Shown here one piece after another: positions 36,028 to 49,129 of a stretch of 64,000 bases of DNA (positions are counted from its first letter, which is position 1; every line of letters begins with the position of its first letter). The DNA is from Diphasiastrum complanatum (lineage: Eukaryota; Streptophyta; Lycopodiopsida; Lycopodiales; Lycopodiaceae). The stretch is taken from positions 37,396,383 through 37,460,382 of the forward strand of contig CM055096.1 in assembly GCA_029204225.1 (NCBI GenBank), in the 5' to 3' direction. The translations under genes and the position numbers were made by a program. Below the pieces are notes generated by a model, which made no database searches, was not told the origin of the DNA, and saw only the letters and a list, made by a program, of their open reading frames with translations.

Positions 36028-36357
36028 TTGATGAGTCAAGGTGCTGCCCTTGAGGTGTAAGCACGGTCAGTTCCCCCGGTTCGGGCCTGGCGCTGTCTAC
36101 ACGTAGGACGGATGAGACAAAGTGCTGCCTAGGGAGGTGAAAGCACGGTCTGTACCTTGTGGGGTGCGGGGCGACATATTCGAACTGTACGGGTTAACCA
36201 TTGATACAGAGATGCTGCTCGAATTCGGGTGTAAAGCACGGGTGGTTAGCTGCCGGTGCGAGATAGCTGCCGATCGTTTAGCTATAAGGGCTATCGACCA
36301 AAAAGTGGTGGGGCGTGACTGAGGCAATGTGCTGCTTAATGGTGAAAGCACGGATAG
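36028..36357 (+). repeat. Three dispersed copies of a 42-bp motif
   Basis: Blocks starting at about 36031, 36111 and 36317 share the pattern GTGCTGCC...GGTG-AAAGCACGG. A fourth partial copy (GTGTAAAGCACGG) is near 36229. The GC-rich surroundings could be part of element D upstream of its repeat region. Confidence 0.55.
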
Positions 36358-36620
36358 TTGGAGGGGTGTCCTATGTGGGCTGATTCCGTGATCGATTTGG
36401 TGGCCAGGCAAAGGTCCGTTGGCAGGACCATCTCAAAGGGGGACCTTGTCTTTGTTACTTGTTAGTAAACTTGCCTGAGTGTCTTACTTGTACGTATTCG
36501 TGGTGAGTCTTAGTACTCGTGCTTTGCCTGGTTTGCATGATTGCTTGTGATACAAGGAGCTGATGGCTCGAGAAGGAACCTTTTCTTTTGAAGGCTGATA
36601 CCATCAAACAAAGAGGACTA

Positions 36621-37124
36621 CAGAATCTGTGGGGCGGATTTGCAGTTCAAGTACTCACACGTGAACGACAACGAAATGACTCAATGTTTGCAAAGGATGG
36701 ATGGCTAGCCTGTTTCTTGGGTTAGTTTCATTTGCGACAACGCCCACCAGACGCAAGCAGGAAGTCAAAAGTTGGAAAGGGCCATTTCAGGGGAGATCTT
36801 CTATGGAGCAGTTGGTCTTCATTTTGGGACGGCCACCTTCGGAACTGAAACTCACTGAGCATGGGCGATATCCAGAATCTGTGCGGCGGATTTGCAGTTC
36901 AAGTACTCGCACATGAACGACAACGAAATGACTCAATGTTTGCAAAGGATGGATGGCTAGCCTGTTTCTTGGGTTAGTTTCATTTGCGACAACGCCCACC
37001 AGACGCAAGCAGGAAGTCAAAAGTTGGAAAGGGCAATTTCAGGGGAGATCTTCTATAGCAGTTGGTCTTCATTTTGGGATGGCCACCTTCGGAACTGAAA
37101 CTCACTGAGCATGGGTGATATCCA
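36621..37124 (+). repeat. Tandem duplication, two copies of about 252 bp
   Basis: The segment starting CAGAATCTGT at 36621 is repeated from 36873, with a few substitutions and a small deletion. Both copies end near GATATCCAG. Confidence 0.92.
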
Positions 37125-38500
37125 GTATCAGTTGGGTTTTTCCTCAAAGGGAAAAAGACTAGGATCCTCTTCAGAGATTGGCAACAAGTTGGATCGAGCC
37201 ATAATCCTAACAGATGGGAAGCAAAGTGTTGGAAAGGCTTTTTGTCCGAAGAACTCTACTCTAAGTCCGATCAGCTGATTTATTAAGTGGAGGGGAACTA
37301 TCACACACACCTCTCTCTTGAGGCAAATTTTGAATGAAAGTTGATCAAAATGGGGGCAAATTCAAGGTGACCTAGCCATACTCACACGAGGAGACTGGCG
37401 AACTTTGGACCTAATAAGTTGACAAGTTTTTGTTGTGGAAAGGAAAGTTTGTTATAGGCTTTCTCTGGACCAGCAATGATGAGGAAATATATGAGTACGC
37501 TGGCTTGTGTTACGTGTAAGGCAGCTGATCAATGAAGGAACTGTGAAAGTTGAGTCTTGCATGAGAGACTTGGTATTTCGAACGGACGCTAAGGGACAGT
37601 TCGCGTTGAGATCGGATTAGTGCAAACTTTGGGTGCATGTTTCTGATTCAAAGAGAGCTACTTGAAGCCAAGCTCGATGTACACTTCTTGTTTTGACTAT
37701 GAGGCAACTGACCAGTGATGGAATTGTGAAAGTCAAGTTTTGCGTGACGGACATGGTGCTTCAAACAAACGCGAAGAGATAGTTCGGATGCGGATCAAAC
37801 TGGTGCGACCCTTTGGCCTTCCACGAGGTCAATAGTTACATTTGGGTTGATTCAAAGAGCTACTTCAAGCTAAGTGAGAGGTGCATTGCGGAGTACTCAA
37901 TCTTTGCCTACCTTAAAGAGCCAAGATGGAAAAGTATCAAGATCAGGCTAGGACAAGGAGAGAAATCAAAGTGCAGAAGCAACAAGGCACGGAGTGGACC
38001 ATAAAGTGGGCAATCAAACGATAAATCCTTTGGCTCAGGGAGCCTTGATACCTGTGCGGAACTGAACAAATCTGGAGCTCAGGGAGCTCAACACAAAGTG
38101 CATCAAGGACAAATCTGGAGCTCAGGGAGCTCAACACAAAGTGCATCAAGGACAAATCAGGAGCTCAAAGGAGTTCCAAAGTCGAAAGTCAGAAGCGACA
38201 GGGGCGAACATTTCAAAGAAAGGCCTCTGTCACCAGTTAATAAGGTTCTCGGGTTTTACGAAAGCGATATCAAATCTATGCTTTTCCCAGACAAAGATAT
38301 ATTTTCAACTTATGTAATTTTTCAGTACAAAGAGCTGAGCCTCCGACTTGTGGTGTGCCAGCTTCAATGTTAATAAAAAGTGGCCACTAAATTGAGTACT
38401 GTGCCAAGTAGCTTAAATGTATAGTTATTTTAATTGGGAGACACCTTTACTTTAATCTGACATCTGATGAGGACATCAGATTTTATAAAGGTGGAGTGGA

Positions 38501-38730
38501 TGTTGTAAAACTATCTTTACAAGCTTTACTTCCGGCGCCATCGGCGCCAGCTATGTCCCCGGCGCCAGTAGCGCCCCTGCTGCTCTCGGCGCCACTGTGA
38601 CTAGAATCCAGCCGGCGCCAAGTTCCTATGGCTGAAAATCTTTGATCGGTTCTAGTGGAGTCCAGAGAGCTCAAATCGATGTGCAATCACCTCACACGAT
38701 CTAGGCATGATTAAAGGAAGTCTGGGGATC
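38501..38730 (+). repeat. Putative LTR start of element D, GGCGCC-rich
   Basis: It begins TGTTGTAAAACTATC after a purine tract and aligns with the complement of 62811-62990 until CTAGGCAT near 38710, where the copies diverge. It contains several GGCGCC palindromes within about 100 bp (38534-38620). No second LTR was found to confirm the identity. Confidence 0.5.
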
Positions 38731-39492
38731 AATAAAATATAGAGAGAGAAAATGACTTTCTAGAAAGAGAAAATCCTAGAGAGAGAAAAACGTGCTTTAT
38801 CAGCTTGGGTAGAGTGCTTGGTATGAGGGGGGGGTGCCGAATCACACCAATACTATAGGGGAGTGCGGGTTGCAACTCAGGGCGAGCTCCAACCAAGTCT
38901 CAGCCTCCCTTGCTGGAATGTTGTCATGGCTCTCGCCTTGGCATGCTAGCGCCCCGGAGACTAGGGTCGGTCTATGTTGGCTTATCCTTAATTAGCATTT
39001 GTGAAATTCATAGTCAAAATGAAGTGGCCTAAAGGCTCTTGAAATGGTAATCTGGTGGCATGATCTTTTTGTAGCCTTATTGCATTGCTTGTTGTGCCAA
39101 GACTTTGTCTTAGATCCATCAACATACACTGATTAAATTTTCAATCTTGAATTGCCCCCCCACCTCCCCCCTCCCCCCCCCTTTGGAGACAAAAAAGAAG
39201 GTAAAACCATTTTTCAGCACAACACCTCACGAGTATGGATATGTATGAAACATTAGTTTACAATTTACATGGAAGGGCTTCCCCTATACCCAAAACTCCT
39301 CCCCTTAAATTCCATGCTGCCCATGAAATGTCTCAATCTCTTGAGGAATCGTTCATAATATTGAGATCTTTATCCAATTGAGTTGGCTCAATCGGTTAGC
39401 TTGGCATCCAAAAGTTTCCTTGGTCCCAAGTTCTAGCTCGCCTTGAAACCAAGATACAAAATTTCACACTCATAAGCTAGATAAGTTTGTTA
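38731..39492. other. Intergenic, low-complexity sequence
   Basis: It includes a G8 tract near 38828 and a C-rich tract at about 39157-39182. No genes are seen. Confidence 0.5.
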
Positions 39493-39788
39493 CTTTTTTT
39501 TTTTTCATAGGAAAAAGTAGTAGGTGCATTGATGAAAAAGATATATACACCCCGAAGGGGAAGTTTAAATGAAAGTAAGCTCAAACCAGAGCGAAGCTTG
39601 CAGTAAAGTTAAGATTAATCCAGATCCTGGCATTAAAAATAAAAGTGCATAACCTATGATGATGTCAGTGGGAGTCTGCCAATTGACTGCAGCAGGTCAG
39701 AAAAGTGAAGAGGTGGTGAGTCGGCTAATGAAGGGAGATGAGATGTAGCAGACTCAGCCACCATCGCCCGTTGCAAAATTGGTAGGGC

Positions 39789-40713
39789 CTAAGCACGTTG
39801 CAGGGCAATGGAAATACGCTGTTTGAAAGAAGCCACGAGAATAGAACCAGGAATACCTTGACGCTCTGCCGCCTGATGAAAACACATGCGAAGAAAATCC
39901 TCAAAGCGTCGATGCAAGGTGCCATAAGTCTCATTTGCCAAGGGAAGGAAAGCATCAGTGGGGTGCCTGTCGGAGTAGTCTTTTTCCTTCTCTTGAGCTG
40001 CCACGTCTGCCACTTCTCCTGGTGTGAAGGCAGAGCGAGGCAATAGGTCACCACGCATGGGATCAGCACCAACAACATCTGCCAAAGTACCTGGCTATAG
40101 CGGCCGCTGCATCTCTGACAACATCATGCGTAGCTGTGCGCTCACTCCCAGAAGGACAGCAGAGGAGGTGGATAGCAAGAGCATCAATAGGGTGACCACA
40201 AACACACCTGGAGAGACCCAAGACCGAAGGATGAGGTAGCCCCAAGCGAAGATGAAGAGCAGTGATGAAGATGGCTGAAGACAACCGAAAGGAAGAAATA
40301 ACAAGCTGAGATGACAGCCAAGCCCCCGCACCAGGACCCGCACAAGAAAGAAGTCGAGCTCGATGCAATGCCGAAGGAGCCTCAGAGAGCATGCTGGAAA
40401 GGATTTGCTTGTGCATGCGCTCCAAGAGGGTCTCTTGCAGGTGATCAGAGCTGAAAGTGAGGAGTTGCTCAAAAGGAAGAAGACAAGGTTGGGTAGGGAG
40501 GGGGAGGAGCTCTCGCGCAACGACGTGGAGGTGCTGGAAAGGCAGAGAACCGCTATCCACATGAGCAATGCAATCCGCCAAGAGAGGCCGAAAGCCAGAG
40601 AGGAACCGAGAAGACAAAGCAGGAGCGACAAGAGCCCAGCTCCCAAAAAAGTTGCAGGTGCGGAAGAAACCGTAGAGAGAAGACCCACACCTCCACAAGA
40701 AATGGGTAACCAA
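39789..40713 (-). pseudogene. LINE C-terminal zinc motif and endonuclease-like domain
   Basis: CVCGHPIDALAIHLLCCPSG near 40200 is the CxC...H...C motif that follows RT in R2-like elements. It is followed in another frame by VVGADPMRGDLLPRSAF and YSDRHPTDAFLPLANETYGT, the stretch that carries the restriction-like (PD-D/ExK) nuclease in relatives. A frameshift near 40080 separates the two. The catalytic Asp/Glu/Lys set could not be verified. Confidence 0.65.
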
Positions 40714-40959
40714 GCCTAGTTCCGAGCTGAAAGGGTCTCCACGCCATCCAAAGAACCTGGGCCCAAAAGGCGGCCAAAAACATCCATAATAGAGTTGTCA
40801 AAGGAAGAGAGAAGATGCAAAAAGTCCTGAGTAAGGGAGAAACTCCGCAGTAGATAAGAAGGACGCCGAATAAAGCAAGATGTCAAGATGCCAAACGCGA
40901 ACTGAGTGTCGCCCCACCGGGGAAGCAGATCTGAATGAGCAACATCTTCCTGGAGAGCC

Positions 40960-42266
40960 TCACCAAAAAGCAGAACAGAAGGAAGCAGACCCAAAAGGAA
41001 CACCCAGAATGCGAATGTCATCCGAAGGAGCAAGGAAACCTTGAGGAGGAACAAAGTCAGGAGGAAGACCTGTTGGAGACCACACTGAACACTTGTGAGG
41101 ATGAATAGACAAACCAAGAGAAGCCAACTGCTCAGAGAAATGATGAAATGCGTGGAGCACCGTAGGAGCAGGACCAACAATATGAGTGTCATCAGCAATC
41201 GAAGGAAATAAGCAGGAGGGAGGCCTTTGCAGAAACTCGAAGTGCACGAAAATGAGCCAGAGCGAAAAGAGGACCACCCAAAGGATCACCTTGACGAGTA
41301 CCTGCTGCAGACTGGATAGTAGAAAGATCTCTAGAGCGCACATGGTGACTGTAAAAGAGAGGAGTCTAAGTAGCATAAAACAACCGCACAAATGGGATAA
41401 GCTGAGCCAACTCACCACCGACCACGCGCAGCTCCCGAAAGATCGCAGCTCTAGAAACAGAGTTAAAAGCATTGGAAACATCCACTTGGAGAACAACCAG
41501 TCAGGATGGAGATCAAGGGTGGCAAGCAAACCATGAATGACAGCTTCACAACCGCCAGGAATAGAGACGCCAAACTGATGAGGGGAGAGAAAAGAGGCAA
41601 AAATCTGTTGAAACTGAAAACAGATAGGGCGACTAACAAGACGGAGGAGGACTTCGCCAATAGCGATGGGACGGACACCATGGCAATCAAACGAGACGCA
41701 GACAAAACACGTGCAACAGAAGAAGGAATGTGATCAGAGGCGATAAAAGAGCAGACCTGAAAGAGTTGAACAAAGCCACTAGCAGAATCCTCAGGTGGAA
41801 AGCAATCACGAAGGTGTTCATAGACCAAACCGGAGGGACCAACAACAACAATACGAGGACTACGATGGAAGGCACGAGAGAAAGAAACACGATCAAGCAC
41901 CAAGTCAACATCAGATACAAAGTCCTCCACAAACAAGGGAAGAATGCCTTCAGAAGCAGGATGAAGAGCTTGGAGAGCAACAACAGTATCAACAGAAGAG
42001 GGAGCGGATGTGAGAGGAGCTAAAGCTTGAGCTGCGCGAGAATACTCACCAACTTGCCCAAGATGTAGGGTGCGACGAAGACAACGGTGGAGAGTCCTGT
42101 GAGTTGCGACGGTGGGGAGGTGGGGCGCCTTGAGGTTGAGAGTCCTGTTAGTTGTGAGCAGCAAGTGCCTAACAACGATCAAAGTGTTCATCATGAAGCG
42201 TTTCCCAGTCTCCCGATAGAAAGCGACAAAGGCGAGCACGAAATTCTCTATGACCAGCATCCCCAC
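40960..42266 (-). pseudogene. LINE reverse transcriptase, frameshifted
   Basis: Part one (42266-41463) has GEYSRAAQALAP, then VVVGPSGLVYEHLRDCF, the conserved motif before the RT fingers in this family. Part two, in another frame (41529-40960), has the catalytic box as SIADDTHIVGPAP (YADD with the first position changed to Ile) and HPHKCSVWSPTGLP. At least one frameshift separates them, near 41500. Confidence 0.75.
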
Positions 42267-42681
42267 CCCTCGGAGGGAGGACTAAACACCAAAAGGGAAA
42301 AAGAAGAAACAGATTCCAAGCTGCAATGTCAAAGGAGTCAATAGCCAAGCGATTAAGAGGAAGACGCATAGCAACTTGAGTTTCACGATGGAGAGCGAGA
42401 GGAATATGAAAGTAGAGTTTTGGACGAGGGAAGCCCAAATGAAAAGCTCCGAGGACGTCAAGGGAAGAAATCCAAGACCAAGCTGAAGCAGAGGGCGAAT
42501 GGGGTGTTGAAAGAGGAGGACGATCTTGAGACGACTGAAGCAGCGCAGGACAAGAACGCTGGTGACGGGCAAGACCTCCTCTAGGAGAGAAGTAACGACC
42601 ACAAGCATGACAAGGAACCCGTTCAGGGGGTTTCGAAAAGCAATGCAATAGATTCCGGAGAACTTGCCTAAACACAAGCAC
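42169..42681 (-). pseudogene. LINE N-terminal zinc-finger region
   Basis: It contains PCHACGRYFSPRGGLARHQR followed by SC, a CxxC...HxxxxC finger like those that bind target DNA in R2-type elements. The downstream part is low in recognisable motifs and runs by frameshift into the RT region. Confidence 0.65.
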
Positions 42682-42851
42682 CCACCAAACTCTGAAAGAC
42701 CAGCAATAGAAATTGTTTTGAAAGCTCTACCGCTGCTCCTTTGTTGCCAAGAGGGAGATCTTCTTCAGGTAGTTGCAGTCGGTACGGTACACCCTATTCT
42801 TCTAAATACGATGGGAAGTACTTCTCAAGGTAGCCTCTACCACTGACAAGC

Positions 42852-44086
42852 TTGCCCACAGCCAAAGGTGCCCTAAAACCTGTCAAAAATGATTGCTTAG
42901 GAAGCCCAAAGACCAGAGAAAAGGCAACAACTATGAGCTCCTCTAATGTACCAACGCTTCAATCCAATTCTTCCGCAACAAAAAACCCTGTACCAGTGAT
43001 CTCTGGATTTCAGAAGCCCTGGAAAACTTCAAGTATTGTGATTTTGAAAATCTCTTTGATCTGCAGCACTTCTGGTAGAGTCAGTTTTGATTCTGAAACT
43101 GTTGATACAACTGCAGGCAAAATCCTTTCACCTCTGCTGCAAACTAATCACTGCAAAATGCTCCTTATTGTGACATGAAGACATGCCCTGATTTTCTACT
43201 ATTGTGAGAACAGAACATGTGTTGCTTTTATACGAATAACACTTCCAAAAAAAAAGTATCAACAAACTGCTCGCTAGATGCTGTTGCAAACGTCCTCCTT
43301 TCCTGCGCCTTCAACTTTGGAACGTTCTGTCTGTTGAGAACAAGACAGATTGAAGCAAACACAGCAGCAGATTTTGAGATATCAGATGCATGAACAGAGG
43401 AACGCGCCTAAGAAAGGCAGCTCTAAATAAAACCCCTGAATTCTGGCCAGTCGGTTGCTTAGAGCCGTTCTTAATACCGCAATTTCAACCAGTAATCCCA
43501 CAAACTTCAGACCCTTAATGCCTGACTGAGCAACCAAAATACCCACTAGTCTTCGGGCAGACTTCAATCCCCCATACTTTCGTTTCCTTTTATCAGATGC
43601 TTTGCAGTGTCAGATCTGATCAAACGTACTTGTATGTAATCTTTTATTACCATTTCTGATGGCGATGAAAGAGGTAACGTCGTTCGTCTCTGCTTCTGCT
43701 CGCTGGTCGCGATCAGCCTACTGCTAGCCCGAGCTACCTTAGAATATTCATACCTTCATGACTCTACCTTCTCGACCTTTGGAATTTCTGACTAAACCCA
43801 TTGCCAAGTAATCCGCTCACGAACGGTTGTTTTTGCCTTTGATCTCTTAGATTTTTTATAGCAATTTTCTTTGTGAGTGCCCAACAACTAAAAGGTATAA
43901 AAGGTGCACCCAAAAAAATGTACTAATTTTAGATGCAATTTTCTCCCTAAAAGTTTTAGGGCAAAAATATAAATAATAACTAATTTTATGCCAAGGAATT
44001 TCAATTTCGATCAATTGAGGTAATTAAGCTTAAGCTTGTTGCTGCAGTCAAGAGAGTGGTCAATTGAAGCATTGGCACTACTGTGA
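42852..44086. other. Unassigned region with weak coding signal
   Basis: A 108-codon frame at 42852-43178 (plus) and open stretches on the minus strand over the same bases and at 43382-43567 have no recognisable domain. Either strand could be a decayed exon. The rest shows no structure. Confidence 0.3.
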
Positions 44087-46001
<1,915 letters not shown>

Positions 46002-46140
46002 GCACAAGCATTTAATGCCAAATTCAAACAAATGCTCATCCAAAGGTGCACATTGGGTGAGAGAGTGACAGTGCCATTCTCTCACCTAATGTGCACCGTT
46101 GGATGGGCATCTTCATGTACTTGGCATTAAATGCTTGTGC
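46002..46140. repeat. Foldback (inverted repeat) element
   Basis: The arms GCACAAGCATTTAATGCC and GGCATTAAATGCTTGTGC bound a 139-bp stretch whose halves pair along about 60 bp (for example TGGGTGAGAGA with TCTCTCACCTA). It looks like a small MITE. A target duplication could not be fixed. Confidence 0.75.
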
Positions 46141-46242
46141 AAGGACTACCATAAGTCCTAGGCCATGACTATCTCCTTACCGCATGTATGTTTTCATGAT
46201 TGAGAAATTTTCATCAAATAGTTTATGTGTGATCCACAATTT

Positions 46243-46738
46243 TTCTCACTGAACACAAACCCCATATTGCAAAGTTTCCATTTAAAAACTACAGCTCTTG
46301 CAATCACCAAGAAGGCAACTCACTTTGCAGAGAAACAATTATAGTTTTATGAGTAGCACATATGGTATGCAGATTAAATATGGAAAAAAAAATTGCTCAT
46401 ACTCAATCTCATTGTTGATGGTATCAAAAGCAACGCCCCTTTTATGCTCCAACAATTTGTGGACCTTAGAGTAGACATTTACGATCCTTCTCTCAATGCC
46501 ATATTCTTGGGTTGTCTCTTTCATTTTGTTCATCAGAAAATAGGTTAGCAGAAAATGCCCTGTACACAATGCCCACTCAAATCGGACAAGTAAGATCTAA
46601 ACAAGAAAGCAAATGATTCTACCAACATGATTATTCACCATGTAGATAAGATAGGCCCTCCCCTTATCCACGTGATTGGTCACAAACTGCATCCCTATTC
46701 CATCCTTAGAAAGTTTATATAAAAGATGCCATTATGCA
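46243..46738 (-). pseudogene. Dehydrogenase pseudogene, exons 3-4 and introns 3-4, inverted
   Basis: Minus-strand sequence collinear with 33021-33490 of the intact gene: exon 3 remnant (about 46650-46738), exon 4 ([27 protein letters not shown]) and intron 4, ending exactly at the intron 4/exon 5 border. It is the missing continuation of the piece at 44087-45165 but in the opposite orientation. Exons 5-8 are absent. Confidence 0.85.
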
Positions 46739-46740
46739 TG

Positions 46741-46874
46741 CATCCCTCTACTGGGTGGCAAACCACTAGGTAAATCATAAGGAAAACCATCATGATAATC
46801 ATTCAATAGAACATCTAAATCTTTACTATTATCAACGACATTACTGGAAATAGAGTTATTAAAAATAAACTGCT
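46741..46874 (-). pseudogene. Small Ty3/gypsy pol fragment
   Basis: The minus strand encodes LLNDYHDGFPYDLPSGLPPS followed by RG, the conserved motif just upstream of gypsy RT. It is cut on one side by the dehydrogenase pseudogene and on the other by the copia tail. It differs from gypsy A, B and C. Confidence 0.7.
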
Positions 46875-48611
46875 TCATAGCTTCATTTCCATCAGCAAAC
46901 CAGCCAAGAATGCTAGTACAAATCCAACATCAAAATGATGCTCACCAATGTAGCTAGTTTGACCATATCTTGACAATTTGCACACATCCACATGAAAATG
47001 CTCAAACATGAGATAGTACAAGTAAAGTAGACTTGAACAACACTTCCATGCTGCTCCTTTGACCTTACTTGAGTCTTCAATAAGCTGCAAAAATAGATCC
47101 ATAACATCCTTTCCAATTACCTCTCCTTTGATGCTCTTGACTAGCTCCAAATTACCAACTTCCCTTTTGACTTGTTGAAGCCCTTTGAGATCAACCTCTT
47201 GATCTTCAACTTCACCATCAAAGTAATTGAACAAAATTTGTTCTCTAGATCCATTACTTGATTTTACAGCAAGATAACATCCATCCACTTGCATAGCTCC
47301 ATCTATACAAGAAGATCCACCAAAAGATGTTTCACTCTTCATAAGAGCTTGATACTCAAGATCCATTGCTTGGATCCACTCCTCTTCTTTCCTTGCTTGA
47401 TCTACACTTGTAGGGTCATCCAAAGAGGTTAGAAAAGCAACATAATTTCCAGAAACTACTTGCTTACCCTTTTGATCATATGTGAGCCTTGAAGGTACTT
47501 TTCTTTCCCTTGATGTTCTCCTTGGCTTTTGACTTGATGAAGGTCCATCATCATCACCATCCAAAGTAGGATCCTTTTCATCAACATCAAGAATGTTAGA
47601 TCCATCCACACCTTTATCAATCATGCTTGAAGACACTTTTGGAATGTTCCCCTCATCAAAGATGACATCTCTACCAGCAATCACTTTGTTAGTAGAAGGA
47701 ATGTAAACCTTATAGGCTTTACCCACCTCACTATATCCAACAAAAATACCTCTTCTTGAAGATGGATCCTCCTTGGTCCTATCATCAAGAGTAATGTTGA
47801 CATAGCATGTGCATCCAAAGGTTCTTAGAAAGTTGACACTCGGTCTCCTCTTGAATAGCATCTCAAAAGGTGTCCTTCCATCCAAAATAGCACTTGGCCA
47901 CCTATTGCACTCGGCCACCTATTGCACAAGAAATTGGCACACAACAAAGCTTCATCCCAACATGGTTTGTCAAGATTAGCACTTAACTTCATGGCTTTGG
48001 CACTTTCACATAACGTCCTATTCTTCCTTTCATCCACTCCATTTTGTTGTGGGGTCCTTGATGTTGTATACTCCCTCTTGATCCCATGCTCATCACAAAA
48101 GGCCTTGAACTTGGTAGATATGTACTCACCACCATTGTCACTAAGCACTTGATCCTTGTGGAAAATTGGTTCTCCCTTGCATTCTTGAACTTGATAAAGA
48201 CATCATACACTTCATCCTTGATCTTTAGTGGATAGATCCAACAAAATCTACTAAAATCATCAATGAATGTTACATACATCTTAGCTCCACAATTGCTAAT
48301 TGTAGTAAATCCATGAAATTCTGAATGTACAAGTTGAAAAGGCTTTGTATGATCTAGATATAGATCTAGTATAAGGTAGTCTATGTGACTTAGACAAAGC
48401 ACAAGACTGACAAACATGTTTGATGCCACTTAAGGAACTTGGAAGACCTATCACAACCTTCTTCTTAGCCATTACCTCCAACGACTTGAAGTTGAGGTGT
48501 CCCATCCTTTTATGCCAAACCTCTTGAGTAGGAATTTGCTCCCTTGCAACATATCCAACTTGGTTAGCAATAACACAAGCATCTAGTTTACACAGCTTCC
48601 CTTGCCTTTCT
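46875..48611 (-). pseudogene. Copia P/Q integrase with a short non-RT tail
   Basis: Starts in KERQGKLCKLDACVIANQVG, then integrase zinc region (HKRMGHLNFKSLEVM, CQSCALSK), and core: the first acidic residue is Glu (VHSEFHG instead of HSDIHG), the others are intact (SDNGGEY, NGVDERKN). Frameshifts lie near 48330, 48150 and 47900, the last at a tandem copy of about 17 bp (GGCCACCTATTGCAC). The integrase C-terminus and linker (EEEWIQAMDLEYQALMK) are followed not by RT but by the module CIDGAMQVDG, NLELVKSIKG, GKDVMDLFLQLIEDSSKVKG shared with element N. Confidence 0.85.
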
Positions 48612-48612
48612 T

Positions 48613-48928
48613 TGCAGCATTAAAGTAGGATTTTAAGGCATTGCAACCATTCTTCACGTTGATTTCTTGGTTGAATGCCTAACCTGCATGTTTTGGTTTG
48701 AAGCATGTGATTCCAGTGCAAGAGTGACCAATCCGAGTGTCCTCTGATAGGCAAGAAACTTAGAAAACGTAGATACTTCCCTTCTGCCTAATTTGGGCTT
48801 GAAACAAAAACGTGAACATCCAACTTAAATGCCCAAGAAGCCTGATAACACACAAAACCATTCTTGAAAACATCATAAGCAAGAGATCGATAGCCAACAG
48901 GTCCTCTGGAGCAGGGGATTTGTCAACA
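48613..48928 (+). repeat. Truncated 5' LTR of gypsy B
   Basis: It aligns with the last about 316 bp of the 3' LTR (from TGCAGCATTAAAGTAGG near 59840). It ends GTCAACA and is followed by TTTGGCCTGTTGCCGCTTGC, the gypsy-type primer region. Confidence 0.85.
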
Positions 48929-49129
48929 TTTGGCCTGTTGCCGCTTGCACAACCCGCATTTTACATCCATAACTTGTTGCAATACTTTCATTGATCAGAT
49001 CCATCAAAAACATCATACTTTTTAAATTTGATCACTACTCCACAAGACTTGCAATCCGTGAATCCCAGTTGCATCCTTGCACACCACGTGCACCTCGTCA
49101 CACCACCTGCATCCTTGCACAAAGCTCTC

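Larger units (their letters stand above)
36560..38730 (+). mobile_element. Unclassified LTR-type element D
   Basis: About 1.2 kb of it matches in inverted orientation 62811-64000, so it is a repeat family. A purine tract (AAAGGTGGAGTGGA, 38487-38500) is followed by TGTTGTAAAA, as before a 3' LTR. Broken frames encode a repeated segment (RQLINEGTVKVESCMRDLVF and RQLTSDGIVKVKFCVTDMVL, about 60 residues apart) and a 63-codon open piece at 37813. I recognise no gag or pol domain. The 5' end is not defined. Confidence 0.6.
39493..42700 (-). mobile_element. Non-LTR retrotransposon (LINE) with R2-type features
   Basis: On the minus strand the element reads, 5' to 3': an N-terminal zinc finger (about 42600), an RT (about 42100-41000), a CCHC zinc motif and endonuclease-like domain (about 40250-39790), and a 3' end with a poly(A) tail seen as T13 on the plus strand at about 39494-39506. 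This layout, with the endonuclease after RT and no N-terminal APE domain, is that of the R2/CRE/NeSL-type group. Frameshifts break the frame in several places. It is GC-richer than its neighbours. Confidence 0.75.

Noticed and set aside
39798-42344. Open plus-strand frames rich in Arg, Glu and Lys across the LINE
   Set aside because: They are antisense to the RT and endonuclease motifs, which are recognisable only on the minus strand.
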